Assembly: GCF_001983175.1 (NCBI RefSeq)
Contig: NZ_MNPW01000003.1
Location: 1 to 64,000, forward strand
Source of the DNA: Pseudomonas cedrina subsp. cedrina
Lineage (GTDB): Bacteria; Pseudomonadota; Gammaproteobacteria; Pseudomonadales; Pseudomonadaceae
Length of the DNA: 64,000 nucleotides
Reading direction: 5' to 3'
Of the stretch, positions 54,332 through 63,112 are shown piece after piece. The notes under the pieces are model-generated. The model was given only the letters and a program-made list of their open reading frames with translations, made no database searches and was not told the origin of the DNA. Numbering within the stretch: position 1 is the stretch's first letter; every line of letters starts with the position of its first letter. Made by a program: the position numbers and the translations under genes.

Positions 54332-55353
54332 TGCTTGATCTGTCTCCCGTTGCCCGTCGGCGCTTCGAGCGCTTCAAGAAAAACCGTCGCGGCTGGTGGT
54401 CGCTGTGGCTGTTTATCGGCCTGTTTCTGCTGACCCTGGGCGGCGAACTGATCGCCAACGACAAGCCGCTGGTGCTGAGCTTCAAGAACGAGCTGTATTT
54501 TCCGGTATTCAAGCGCTACACCGAGCAACAGTTCGGCGGCCAGCTGCCGTTCCAGGCCGACTACCGCAGTGACTACGTGCAAAAGCTGATCAAGCAGGAC
54601 GGCGGCTGGATGCTGTTCCCGCCGATCCCGTTCAGTGACGACACCCCCAACTACGAACTGACCCGCCCTGCCCCCAGCCCGCCCTCATCGGTAAATTGGC
54701 TGGGGACGGATGATCAATCGCGGGATGTGCTGGCGCGGGTGATCTTTGGCGCGCGGGTGTCGATCCTGTTTGCCTTGGCGCTCACTGCGATCAGCGCGGC
54801 CATCGGCATCGCGGCCGGTGCGTTGCAGGGTTATTACGGCGGTTGGGTGGACTTGATCGGCCAGCGCGTGCTGGAGGTGTGGTCCGGGCTGCCGGTGCTG
54901 TACCTGCTGATCATCCTGTCGGGCTTTGTCGAGCCCAATTTCTGGTGGCTGCTGGGGATCATGGCGCTGTTTTCCTGGCTGGCCCTGGTGGACGTGGTGC
55001 GCGCCGAGTTCCTGCGCGGGCGCAACCTGGAATACGTCAAGGCCGCACGGGCGTTGGGTTTGGGTGACGGCAAGATCATTCGCCGGCATATCCTGCCCAA
55101 TGCCATGACGGCGACGCTGAGCTACCTGCCGTTTATCCTGACGGGGGCGATCTCCACCCTGAGCGCCCTGGATTTCCTCGGCTTTGGCATGCCGGCGGGC
55201 AGCGCGTCGCTGGGCGAACTGATCGCCCAGGGCAAGCAGAACCTGCAAGCGCCCTGGCTGGGCCTGACGGCGTTTTTCACCCTGGCGCTGATCCTGTCGC
55301 TGCTGGTCTTTATCGGCGAGGCGTTGCGTGATGCCTTCGACCCCCGTTCGTGA
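54331..55353 (+). CDS. yejE: Oligopeptide ABC permease YejE
   Basis: The 340-residue inner-membrane protein has a basic N-terminus, one early membrane segment, a periplasmic region with LGTDDQSRDVLARVIFGAR and four or five more segments, ending with the EAA loop (EYVKAARALGLGDGKIIRRH). It pairs with YejB. The yejF gene follows after ten bases. Confidence 0.93.
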   Translation: MLDLSPVARRRFERFKKNRRGWWSLWLFIGLFLLTLGGELIANDKPLVLSFKNELYFPVFKRYTEQQFGGQLPFQADYRSDYVQKLIKQDGGWMLFPPIPFSDDTPNYELTRPAPSPPSSVNWLGTDDQSRDVLARVIFGARVSILFALALTAISAAIGIAAGALQGYYGGWVDLIGQRVLEVWSGLPVLYLLIILSGFVEPNFWWLLGIMALFSWLALVDVVRAEFLRGRNLEYVKAARALGLGDGKIIRRHILPNAMTATLSYLPFILTGAISTLSALDFLGFGMPAGSASLGELIAQGKQNLQAPWLGLTAFFTLALILSLLVFIGEALRDAFDPRS

Positions 55354-55363
55354 GTACGTGCGT

Positions 55364-56935
55364 ATGAACCTCATCGAAATACGCGACCTCAACGTCGCTT
55401 TCAGCGGCCAGACCGTAGTGCGCAACCTCAGCCTGGACGTGCGCCCCGGCGAATGCCTGGCGCTGGTGGGCGAGTCGGGTTCGGGCAAGTCGGTGACGGC
55501 CCATTCGATCCTGCAACTGCTGCCTGACGCCGGTACGCACACCACCGGTTCGGTAAAGTATCGCGGCCAGGAATTGATCGGTGCGTCGGCGGCCACCCTG
55601 CAGAAGCTGCGCGGCAACCGCATCGCGATGATCTTCCAGGAGCCGATGACGTCCCTGAACCCCCTGCACAGCATCGAAAAGCAGATCGGCGAAACCCTGC
55701 TCTTGCACAAGGGCCTGGGCGGCAAGGCGGCGCAGGCCCGCATCCTGGAGCTGCTCGAGCTGGTGGGCATTCAAAAACCCCAGGAAAGGCTCAAGGCCTA
55801 TCCCCATCAACTCTCCGGCGGCCAACGCCAACGGGTGATGATCGCCATGGCCCTGGCCTGCGAGCCCGAGCTGCTGATCGCCGACGAACCCACCACCGCG
55901 CTGGATGTGACCGTGCAGCGCAAGATCCTGCTGCTGCTCAAGTCCTTGCAACAGCGCCTGGGCATGTCGCTGCTGCTGATCAGCCATGACCTCAACCTGG
56001 TGCGCAGCATCGCCCAGCGTGTGTGTGTGATGCGCGCCGGCGAAATTGTCGAACAGGCCGATTGCGAGGCCTTGTTCACCGCGCCCCGGCATCCTTACAG
56101 CCAGCTCTTGCTGGATGCGGAACCCGTGGGCGACGCCGTGTGCGTTGACGAACGCGAGACGGTGCTGGAGGTGAATGACCTGAGCGTGCAATTCCCCCTC
56201 GGCGGCGGGCTGTTTCGACGCAAGCGCTACTTACGCGCGGTGGACGGCATCAGCCTCAGCGTGCAGCGCGGCAAGACCCTGGGGATTGTCGGCGAGTCCG
56301 GCTCGGGCAAATCCACCCTGGGCCAGGCCATCCTGCGGTTGCTCGATTCCACCGGCAGCATTCGTTTCCAGGGTGAAGCCCTCGACCCGCTGAATAACCA
56401 ACAGATGCGGCCCTGGCGCAAGCAGATGCAGGTGGTGTTCCAGGACCCCTACGGCAGCCTCAGCCCGCGCATGACCGTGGCGCAGATCATCAGCGAAGGC
56501 CTGGAGGTGCACGCGCCTTGCAGCCTGGCCGAGCGCGATGCGCAGGTGATCCAGGTGCTCAAGGACGTCGGCCTCGACCCCGCCACCCGGCACCGCTACC
56601 CCCACGAGTTTTCCGGCGGCCAGCGTCAGCGCATCGCCATCGCCCGCGCCCTCGTGCTCAAGCCGGCGTTGATGCTGCTGGACGAACCCACCTCGGCCCT
56701 CGACCGCACCGTGCAGAAACAGGTCGTGGCGTTGCTGCGCGAGCTGCAGGATAAATACGGCCTGACCTACCTGTTTATCAGCCATGACCTGGCCGTGGTG
56801 CGCGCCATGGCCCATGACATGATCGTGATCAAGGATGGCAAGGTGGTGGAGCACGGCGCGAGCCACGAGGTGTTTGATGCGCCGCAGCATCCGTATACCA
56901 GGGAACTGCTGGCGGCGGCGCACATTCCCTTGTAG
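55364..56935 (+). CDS. yejF: Oligopeptide ABC transporter ATPase YejF (two domains)
   Basis: The 523-residue protein holds two complete ABC ATPase domains, each with GESGSGKS, a signature ([16 protein letters not shown]) and a Walker B ([16 protein letters not shown]). It powers YejBE. The ATG at 55364 is chosen from the domain start; 12 extra upstream codons are unlikely. The gene ends inside a REPIN arm. Confidence 0.93.
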   Translation: MNLIEIRDLNVAFSGQTVVRNLSLDVRPGECLALVGESGSGKSVTAHSILQLLPDAGTHTTGSVKYRGQELIGASAATLQKLRGNRIAMIFQEPMTSLNPLHSIEKQIGETLLLHKGLGGKAAQARILELLELVGIQKPQERLKAYPHQLSGGQRQRVMIAMALACEPELLIADEPTTALDVTVQRKILLLLKSLQQRLGMSLLLISHDLNLVRSIAQRVCVMRAGEIVEQADCEALFTAPRHPYSQLLLDAEPVGDAVCVDERETVLEVNDLSVQFPLGGGLFRRKRYLRAVDGISLSVQRGKTLGIVGESGSGKSTLGQAILRLLDSTGSIRFQGEALDPLNNQQMRPWRKQMQVVFQDPYGSLSPRMTVAQIISEGLEVHAPCSLAERDAQVIQVLKDVGLDPATRHRYPHEFSGGQRQRIAIARALVLKPALMLLDEPTSALDRTVQKQVVALLRELQDKYGLTYLFISHDLAVVRAMAHDMIVIKDGKVVEHGASHEVFDAPQHPYTRELLAAAHIPL

Positions 56936-56997
56936 GCGCTGGCTTGCCTACGATAGCGTTCTTGAGATCGCTATCGCAGGCAAGCCAGCTCCCACAG
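56931..56997. repeat. REPIN overlapping the yejF stop codon
   Basis: tgtaggcgctggcttgcctacgatagcg and its inverted arm cgctatcgcaggcaagccagctcccaca surround a short spacer. The left arm is diverged and contains the yejF TAG. Confidence 0.85.
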
Positions 56998-57030
56998 GAC
57001 CGTAATCCTATTCCTGTTTTGTGTGGGTGG

Positions 57031-58437
57031 ATGAACATGACCGATAGCCTCAAGGACTACCAACAGGTTCGTGGCCTGGCCATCCAGTCGCTGTTCGAGA
57101 TCATCGAGCAGTCCAGCGAAGGCACGGTGATTGTCGACCGCGACGCCACTATCGTGTGGATGAACGAGCGCTACGCCAGGCGCTTCGGCCTCAAGAGTGC
57201 CGACCAGGCCATCGGCCAACCGTGCGAACAAGTGATCTCCAACAGCCTGTTGCGCCAGGTGGTGCGCAATGACCAGCCGATATTGCTGGACATCCAGGAC
57301 ACACCCAAGGGCCCCCTGGTGGTGATGCGCCTGCCGATTCACAACGATGCCGGCGCGGTGATCGGGGCGATTGGCTTTGCGCTGTTCGATGAGCTGCGCA
57401 ACCTCTCGCCATTGATCGAACGCTACCTGAGCCTGCAGCAGGAGCTTGCGTCCACGCGCTCGCTGTTGCGCTCACGGCAGAGTAAATACAACTTCGCGCA
57501 CTTTATCGGCACCAGCGCGGCCAGCCTCGAAGTCAAGCGCCGGGCGCGGCGCAGTGCGAGTGCAGAATCGCCCGTTTTACTGTTGGGCGAAACCGGTACC
57601 GGCAAGGAGTTGCTGGCCCAGGCGATTCACGGCGCATCGACGCGTGCGCACAAGGCCTTTGTCAGTATCAACAGCGCTGCCATCCCCGCCGACCTGCTGG
57701 AAGCCGAGTTTTTCGGCACCGCGCCGGGCGCGTTTACCGGCGCCGACCGCAAGGGCCGTCCGGGCAAATTCCAGATTGCCCAGGGCGGCACGCTGTTTCT
57801 GGATGAAATCGGCGACATGCCCTTGCCACTGCAAAGCAAATTGCTGCGGGTGCTGCAGGAAAAGGAATTCGAACCCGTGGGCTCCAACGAGATGCTGCAC
57901 AGCGATGTGCGGGTGATCGCCGCCACGTCCATGGACCTGGAAGCGGCGATCAAGCGCGGCGAATTCCGTGCGGACTTGTATTACCGGCTGAACGTGCTGC
58001 CGATCCAGGTGCCGCCGTTGCGTGAGCGCCTGGATGATATTCCGGCGTTGAGCGAGGCAATCCTTGAAGAACTGCGCAGCCAGCACGAGTTGGATCAGGA
58101 CGCCTTGACCTTGCTGGCGCAGCATGCGTGGCCGGGCAACATCCGCGAGCTGCGCAATGTGCTGGAGCGCGCAGCCTTGTTGAGCGATGACCTGGTGTTG
58201 GACGCCCGGGAGATCCGCGCAGCGATAGGTACGTTTACCCCGGTGGCGCGCAACCCGCTGCCAGCCGTCGAGGGTGAGTCGTTCAGCGCGGCACGGGAGC
58301 GGTTCGATCGCCAGGTGATTGGTGCGGCATTGGGCGCGAGCGGCGGGAACGTGGTGGAAGCGGCCAGGCGGCTGGGGCTTGGGCGGTCGACGTTGTACAA
58401 GAAGATGGTGGCGCTGGGCATTAGCGAGTCTCAATAA
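57031..58437 (+). CDS. hbcR: Sigma-54-dependent activator of 3-hydroxybutyrate use (HbcR-like)
   Basis: The 468-residue protein has an N-terminal PAS domain (about 20-120) that may sense the substrate, a AAA+ domain with GETGTGKE (186-193), the sigma-54 contact motif GAFTGAD, DEIGDM and a C-terminal Fis-type helix-turn-helix (VEAARRLGLGRSTLYKKM). It sits directly upstream of permease, bdhA and acetoacetyl-CoA synthetase genes, as hbcR (PA2005) does in P. aeruginosa. The start could be 57031 or 57037; the second has better spacing from GGTGG. Its stop lies inside one of the two dyads it may bind. Confidence 0.88.
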   Translation: MNMTDSLKDYQQVRGLAIQSLFEIIEQSSEGTVIVDRDATIVWMNERYARRFGLKSADQAIGQPCEQVISNSLLRQVVRNDQPILLDIQDTPKGPLVVMRLPIHNDAGAVIGAIGFALFDELRNLSPLIERYLSLQQELASTRSLLRSRQSKYNFAHFIGTSAASLEVKRRARRSASAESPVLLLGETGTGKELLAQAIHGASTRAHKAFVSINSAAIPADLLEAEFFGTAPGAFTGADRKGRPGKFQIAQGGTLFLDEIGDMPLPLQSKLLRVLQEKEFEPVGSNEMLHSDVRVIAATSMDLEAAIKRGEFRADLYYRLNVLPIQVPPLRERLDDIPALSEAILEELRSQHELDQDALTLLAQHAWPGNIRELRNVLERAALLSDDLVLDAREIRAAIGTFTPVARNPLPAVEGESFSAARERFDRQVIGAALGASGGNVVEAARRLGLGRSTLYKKMVALGISESQ

Positions 58438-58443
58438 AGAGAC
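58428..58443. promoter_or_regulatory. Candidate HbcR enhancer site 1
   Basis: GTCTC-aataaa-GAGAC is a perfect inverted repeat overlapping the hbcR stop codon, about 220 bp before the -24 element. An almost identical dyad follows at 58574. Confidence 0.5.
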
Positions 58444-58470
58444 GATAATCTCCAAACAAAGACGGTTCCC

Positions 58471-58560
58471 TGTGGGAGCTGGCTTGCCTGCGATGGCGGT
58501 ATATCAGTCAGCGATTAGCCAGCTGACCCACCGCTATCGCAGGCAAGCCAGCTCCCACAG
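58471..58560. repeat. REPIN inside the hydroxybutyrate promoter region
   Basis: A canonical 90-nt pair of arms, tgtgggagctggcttgcctg... and ...caggcaagccagctcccaca, separates the two enhancer dyads. Confidence 0.92.
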
Positions 58561-58573
58561 TGGATCCCCACCA

Positions 58574-58589
58574 GTCTCAAAATAGAGAC
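58574..58589. promoter_or_regulatory. Candidate HbcR enhancer site 2
   Basis: GTCTC-aaaata-GAGAC repeats site 1 with the same arm and spacer length. It lies about 64 bp upstream of the -24/-12 promoter. Confidence 0.55.
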
Positions 58590-58651
58590 AAACTTTAGAA
58601 GACTCTACATCAACCAATAATATATTCTTAATTATCAATGACTTAGATATT

Positions 58652-58667
58652 TGGCACGCATCTCGCT
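58652..58667 (+). promoter_or_regulatory. Sigma-54 promoter of the hydroxybutyrate operon
   Basis: tGGCACGcatctcGCt has GG at 58653, a 10-bp gap and GC at 58665, with TGGCACG matching the consensus exactly. It lies 57 bp before the permease ATG. Confidence 0.75.
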
Positions 58668-58724
58668 ATAGCCCTCCCCGCAGCCACACCCCACAAAAAT
58701 AACAATCCAACCTGGAGACACACC

Positions 58725-60116
58725 ATGAGTGTGATCATTGCCCTGGCGGCCCTCGCGCTGCTGATGCTGGCCGCCTACCGTGGCTACAGCGTTATCCTGT
58801 TTGCCCCCATCGCCGCGCTCGGCGCTGTGCTGCTCACCGACCCGTCCGCCGTCGCACCCGCCTTTACCGGCGTGTTCATGGAAAAAATGGTCGGTTTCAT
58901 CAAATTGTATTTCCCTGTATTCCTGCTGGGCGCGGTGTTCGGCAAGCTGATCGAGCTGTCGGGCTTTTCGCGTTCCATCGTCGCCGCCGCGATCCGTTTG
59001 CTCGGTACGCGCCAGGCCATGCTGGTGATCGTGCTGGTCTGCGCCCTGCTCACCTACGGCGGCGTGTCGCTGTTCGTGGTGGTGTTTGCGGTGTATCCGT
59101 TCGCGGCGGAGATGTTCCGCCAGAGCAATATCCCCAAGCGCCTGATTCCCGCCACCATCGCGCTGGGTGCATTCTCGTTCACCATGGACGCCCTGCCCGG
59201 CACGCCGCAGATCCAGAACATCATTCCCAGCACCTTCTTCAACACCACCGCCTGGGCCGCGCCGTGGCTGGGTTTGATCGGCACAATCTTCGTGTTCTGC
59301 GCCGGCATGCTGTACCTGGCGCGCCAGCGCAACAAGGCGCAACGAGCCGGTGAAGGTTATGGCACCGAGTTGCGCAACGAGCCGGAAACCGCCGAGAACC
59401 TTACGCTGCCCAACCCTTGGATCGCAGTGTCGCCGCTGATCCTGGTCGGGGTGATGAACCTGCTGTTCACCCACTGGATCCCGCAGTGGTACGGCAAGAC
59501 CCACAGCCTCAGCCTGCCGGGCATGAGCGCACCGGTGACCACCGAAATCGCCAAGCTCACCGCGATCTGGGCGGTGCAGGCGGCGTTGCTGGTGGGCATT
59601 CTCATGGTGCTGGCGTTTGGCTGGTCGGCGATCAAGAGCAAGCTCGCCGAGGGCAGCAAAAGCGCGGTCAGCGGCGCGCTGTTGGCGGCGATGAACACCG
59701 CGTCCGAGTACGGCTTTGGCGCCGTGATCGCCTCTTTGCCGGGCTTTCTGGTGCTGGCGGACTGGCTCAAGGGCATCCCCAATCCGCTGGTCAATGAAGC
59801 GATCACCGTGACCTTGCTGGCCGGTATCACCGGCTCCGCGTCGGGCGGCATGAGCATCGCCCTGGCGGCGATGTCCGAGAGCTTTATTTCGGCCGCCCAT
59901 GCGGCCAATATCCCCCTTGAAGTGCTGCACCGGGTCGCGGCCATGGCCAGCGGCGGCATGGACACCCTGCCCCACAACGGCGCGGTGATCACGCTGCTGG
60001 CGGTGACCGGCCTGACCCATCGCGAAGCCTACAAGGACATTTTCGGCATCACGATCATCAAGACCCTCGCGGTGTTCGTGGTGATCGGTACTTTCTACGC
60101 CACCGGCATTGTGTGA
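58725..60116 (+). CDS. GntP-family permease, probable 3-hydroxybutyrate transporter
   Basis: The 463-residue inner-membrane protein has about twelve hydrophobic segments and the GntP features VLVCALLTYGGVSLFVVVFA, in part, and SASGGMSIAL. GntP proteins import organic acids by proton symport; the homologue next to bdhA in P. aeruginosa (PA2004) is tied to 3-hydroxybutyrate use. CTGGAGACACACC precedes the start. It is the first gene after the sigma-54 promoter and 7 nt before bdhA. Confidence 0.9.
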   Translation: MSVIIALAALALLMLAAYRGYSVILFAPIAALGAVLLTDPSAVAPAFTGVFMEKMVGFIKLYFPVFLLGAVFGKLIELSGFSRSIVAAAIRLLGTRQAMLVIVLVCALLTYGGVSLFVVVFAVYPFAAEMFRQSNIPKRLIPATIALGAFSFTMDALPGTPQIQNIIPSTFFNTTAWAAPWLGLIGTIFVFCAGMLYLARQRNKAQRAGEGYGTELRNEPETAENLTLPNPWIAVSPLILVGVMNLLFTHWIPQWYGKTHSLSLPGMSAPVTTEIAKLTAIWAVQAALLVGILMVLAFGWSAIKSKLAEGSKSAVSGALLAAMNTASEYGFGAVIASLPGFLVLADWLKGIPNPLVNEAITVTLLAGITGSASGGMSIALAAMSESFISAAHAANIPLEVLHRVAAMASGGMDTLPHNGAVITLLAVTGLTHREAYKDIFGITIIKTLAVFVVIGTFYATGIV

Positions 60117-60123
60117 GGTGTTC

Positions 60124-60897
60124 ATGACGACATTGAATGGCAAGACCGCCCTGGTCACCGGCTCCACCAGCGGCATCGGCCTGGGCATCGCGCTGAGCCT
60201 GGCCAAGGCTGGCGCCAATCTGATTCTCAACGGTTTCGGCGACGCCAGCGCGGTGGTCGCCCAGGTGCAGGCATTGGGCGGCAAGGTGGGCCATCACCCG
60301 GCGGATGTCAGCGACCCGGCGCAAATCGCCGAGATGATCGCCTATGCCGAGCGCGAATTCGGTGGCGTGGATATCCTGGTGAATAACGCCGGAATCCAGC
60401 ACGTGGCCGCCGTGGAAGACTTCCCGGCCGAGCGCTGGGATTCCATCATCGCGATCAACCTGTCGTCGGTGTTCCACAGCACGCGCCTGAGCTTGCCGGG
60501 GATGAAGGCCAAGGGCTGGGGGCGTATCGTCAATATCGCGTCGGTGCACGGCCAGGTCGGTTCGGTGGGTAAGGCCGCGTATGTGGCGGCCAAGCACGGG
60601 GTGATCGGCTTGACCAAGGTGGTGGGCCTGGAAACGGCGACCAGCAATGTGACGTGCAATGCCATCTGCCCCGGCTGGGTGCTGACGCCGCTGGTGCAGA
60701 AGCAGATCGATGATCGCGCCGCCCATGGCGTCGACCCGCAGCAGGCGCAGCAGGAGTTGCTGGCAGAGAAGCAGCCGTCGCTGGAGTTTGTGACGCCGCC
60801 ACAGTTGGGCGAGCTGGTGCTGTTTTTATGCAGCGAGGCCGGCAGCCAAGTACGCGGTGCGGCGTGGAATATCGATGGTGGCTGGCTGGCTCAATAG
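60124..60897 (+). CDS. bdhA: D-3-hydroxybutyrate dehydrogenase
   Basis: The 257-residue SDR has TGSTSGIG (12-19), NNAG, catalytic S140, Y153 and K157. The substrate ligands known from the Pseudomonas fragi enzyme (Q94, H144, K152, Q196) are present with a constant shift of two: Q92, H142, K150 and Q194. It oxidises D-3-hydroxybutyrate to acetoacetate with NAD in the cytoplasm. It follows the permease by 7 nt and precedes acetoacetyl-CoA synthetase, so import, oxidation and activation are encoded in order. Confidence 0.95.
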   Translation: MTTLNGKTALVTGSTSGIGLGIALSLAKAGANLILNGFGDASAVVAQVQALGGKVGHHPADVSDPAQIAEMIAYAEREFGGVDILVNNAGIQHVAAVEDFPAERWDSIIAINLSSVFHSTRLSLPGMKAKGWGRIVNIASVHGQVGSVGKAAYVAAKHGVIGLTKVVGLETATSNVTCNAICPGWVLTPLVQKQIDDRAAHGVDPQQAQQELLAEKQPSLEFVTPPQLGELVLFLCSEAGSQVRGAAWNIDGGWLAQ

Positions 60898-60900
60898 TGA

Positions 60901-61003
60901 TCGTTCCCACGCTCCGCGTGGGAATGCAGCCCAGGACGCTCGGCGTCCCAAGAGCGGACGCGGAGCGTCCAAAGAGGCATTCCCACGCGGAGCGCGGGAA
61001 CGA
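60901..61003. repeat. Long palindromic dispersed element between bdhA and aacS
   Basis: A 27-nt left arm (60901-60927, starting tcgttcccacgc) matches the reverse complement of the right arm (60977-61003) at 26 of 27 bases. The inner part has two further ggacgc/gcgtcc dyads. I recall this cloverleaf-like repeat (gttcccacgct...cgtgggaac) as common in pseudomonad genomes; it is distinct from REP. Confidence 0.75.
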
Positions 61004-61018
61004 GAAGAGGCAACATCA

Positions 61019-62974
61019 ATGTCCGACATCCTCTGGCAACCCTCCCCGGAACGCATCTGCAACACGCGGATGGACCAGTTCCGGCGTTACATCAACGTGC
61101 GCCAGAGCCTGCAGCTCAACGACTACCCGGCCCTGCACCAGTGGAGCATCGACCAGCGCCCGGCCTTCTGGCAGGCCATCGTCGAATACTTCGATGTGCA
61201 CTTTCGCAGCCCGCCCACGGCGGTGCTGGTCGAAGGCACCGAAATGCCCAGCGCCCAGTGGTTCCCCGGCGCGACCCTGAACTTTGCCGAGCACCTGTTG
61301 CGCCGTCGCGACGATCACACGGCGGTGGTGGCCATTGGCGAAGACGGCCAGCGCGAACAACTCACCTATGCCGAGCTGGCCGCACACGTCGCCGGCCTGC
61401 AAAACAGCCTGCGCGCCGCTGGCGTAACCCAAGGCGACCGCGTCGCTGCGTGTATGCCCAACACCTGGCAAACCCTGGTGGGCATGCTCGCCACCACCAG
61501 CCTGGGGGCGATCTGGTCGTGCTCTTCGCCGGACTTCGGCACCCAGGGCGTGATCGACCGTTTCGGCCAGATCGAGCCCAAGGTCCTGATCACCTGCGCC
61601 GGTTACCGCTATGCCGGCAAAACCATCGACCAGAGCGCCAAGCTCAATGAAATCCTCGCGCGCCTGCCGTCCCTGGAGCAACTGATCATCGTGCCCTACG
61701 CACGGCCACAGGCGCGGGTCGAGGACTATCAGACACGGGCCAGCGTCACTTTGTGGCAGGACTTCTACTCACCCGGCGGCGAGCCGGATTTCGTCGCGGT
61801 GCCCTTCGATCATCCGCTGTACATCCTCTATTCCAGCGGCACCACCGGCGTGCCCAAGTGCATCATCCACGGCACCGGGGGCGTGTTGCTCACCCATCTC
61901 AAGGAACACGGCCTGCATGCCGACTTGTCCAGGGACGACTGCCTGTTCTACTACACCACTTGCGGCTGGATGATGTGGAACTGGCTGGTCTCGGTGCTGG
62001 CCATCGGCGCCACGGCGGTGCTGTATGACGGCTCGCCGTTTCATCCAGGCCCCGAGCGACTGATCGACCTGATCGATGCGGAACGCATCAGCGTGTTCGG
62101 CACCAGCCCCAAGTTTCTCGCGACCCTGGAAAAAGCCGGGCTGCAGCCGCGCCTGAGCCACGACCTGGGCAGCCTCAAGGGGCTGATCTCAACAGGTTCG
62201 CCGCTTTCGCCCCAGAGTTACGATTACGTTTACCGCGAGATCAAGCACGAGTTGTGCCTGTCGTCGATGTCCGGCGGCACCGATATCGTCTCCTGCTTTG
62301 TGATCGGCAACCCGGTGTTGCCGGTGCGTCGCGGCGAAATGCAGTGCAAGAGCCTGGCGATGGCGATCGAGGTGTGGGACGACAACGGCCAGCCGCTGGT
62401 CGGCGAAAAAGGCGAGCTGGTGTGCACCCGGCATTTCCCGGCCATGCCCATCGGCCTGTGGAACGACCCGGATGGCCAGAAGCTGCGCGCCGCATATTTC
62501 AGCCAGTTTCCCGGCGTCTGGGCCCAGGGCGACTATGCCGAACAACGCCCGAATGGCAGCCTGCTGATCCACGGACGCTCCGACGCCGTGCTCAACCCCG
62601 GCGGCGTGCGCATTGGTACCGCAGAGATCTATCGCCAGGTGGAAAAGCTGCCGCAGGTGCTGGAGAGCCTGGCCATCGGCCAGCGCTGGCAGGACGACGT
62701 GCGCGTGGTGCTGTTCGTGCGCCTCGATGACGGCGTGGAACTGGACGAAGCGCTGCAGCAGCAGATTCGCCAGGTCATCCGCGCCAACACTACGCCGCGC
62801 CATGTGCCGGCCAGGATCCTGGCGGTCAGCGATATCCCCCGCACCATCAGCGGCAAGATCGTTGAATTGGCGGTGCGCAATGTGGTGCACGGCGAACCGG
62901 TGAAGAACACCGATGCCCTGGCCAACCCCCAGGCCCTGGAGCAGTTTCGCGACCGCGCGGAGCTGGCTGAATAA
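61019..62974 (+). CDS. Acetoacetyl-CoA synthetase
   Basis: The 651-residue adenylate-forming enzyme has YSSGTTGVPKC, the GTSPKF and MSGGTD segments, and a C-terminal RTISGKIVE with the catalytic Lys. A long N-terminal domain with a WSIDQRPAFWQAI segment places it with acetoacetyl-CoA synthetases (about 650) rather than short acyl-CoA ligases. It turns the acetoacetate made by BdhA into acetoacetyl-CoA. The ATG at 61019 follows AAGAGG, just after the long palindrome. A longer upstream frame runs through the repeat and is not real. Confidence 0.92.
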   Translation: MSDILWQPSPERICNTRMDQFRRYINVRQSLQLNDYPALHQWSIDQRPAFWQAIVEYFDVHFRSPPTAVLVEGTEMPSAQWFPGATLNFAEHLLRRRDDHTAVVAIGEDGQREQLTYAELAAHVAGLQNSLRAAGVTQGDRVAACMPNTWQTLVGMLATTSLGAIWSCSSPDFGTQGVIDRFGQIEPKVLITCAGYRYAGKTIDQSAKLNEILARLPSLEQLIIVPYARPQARVEDYQTRASVTLWQDFYSPGGEPDFVAVPFDHPLYILYSSGTTGVPKCIIHGTGGVLLTHLKEHGLHADLSRDDCLFYYTTCGWMMWNWLVSVLAIGATAVLYDGSPFHPGPERLIDLIDAERISVFGTSPKFLATLEKAGLQPRLSHDLGSLKGLISTGSPLSPQSYDYVYREIKHELCLSSMSGGTDIVSCFVIGNPVLPVRRGEMQCKSLAMAIEVWDDNGQPLVGEKGELVCTRHFPAMPIGLWNDPDGQKLRAAYFSQFPGVWAQGDYAEQRPNGSLLIHGRSDAVLNPGGVRIGTAEIYRQVEKLPQVLESLAIGQRWQDDVRVVLFVRLDDGVELDEALQQQIRQVIRANTTPRHVPARILAVSDIPRTISGKIVELAVRNVVHGEPVKNTDALANPQALEQFRDRAELAE

Positions 62975-63012
62975 TGAAAGGTTTCAGCGCCGACGTACGG
63001 AGGTGAAGAAAA

Positions 63013-63041
63013 ACCCCCAAGGCATGCTATTTTTTGGGGGT
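63013..63041. terminator. Hairpin after acetoacetyl-CoA synthetase
   Basis: ACCCCCAA pairs with TTGGGGGT around a 13-nt loop. On the plus strand there is no T-run; the minus strand has one, so direction is uncertain. Confidence 0.45.
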
Positions 63042-63044
63042 AGT

Positions 63045-63075
63045 CACCCATTCCCGGCTCACGAGCTAATGGGTG
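63045..63075. other. Second dyad before the sensor kinase
   Basis: CACCCATT and AATGGGTG form an 8-bp inverted repeat with a 15-nt spacer, 38 bp before the kinase ATG. It could be an operator or the second stem of a termination region. Confidence 0.35.
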
Positions 63076-63112
63076 TTGTCATCTTTCAAAGCGTTACGCT
63101 CAGGGCTTTTTC

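Noticed and set aside
60857..61018. N-terminal extension of acetoacetyl-CoA synthetase through the palindromic repeat
   Set aside because: The extension is encoded by bdhA end and repeat DNA; the normal family start and ribosome-binding site are at 61019.
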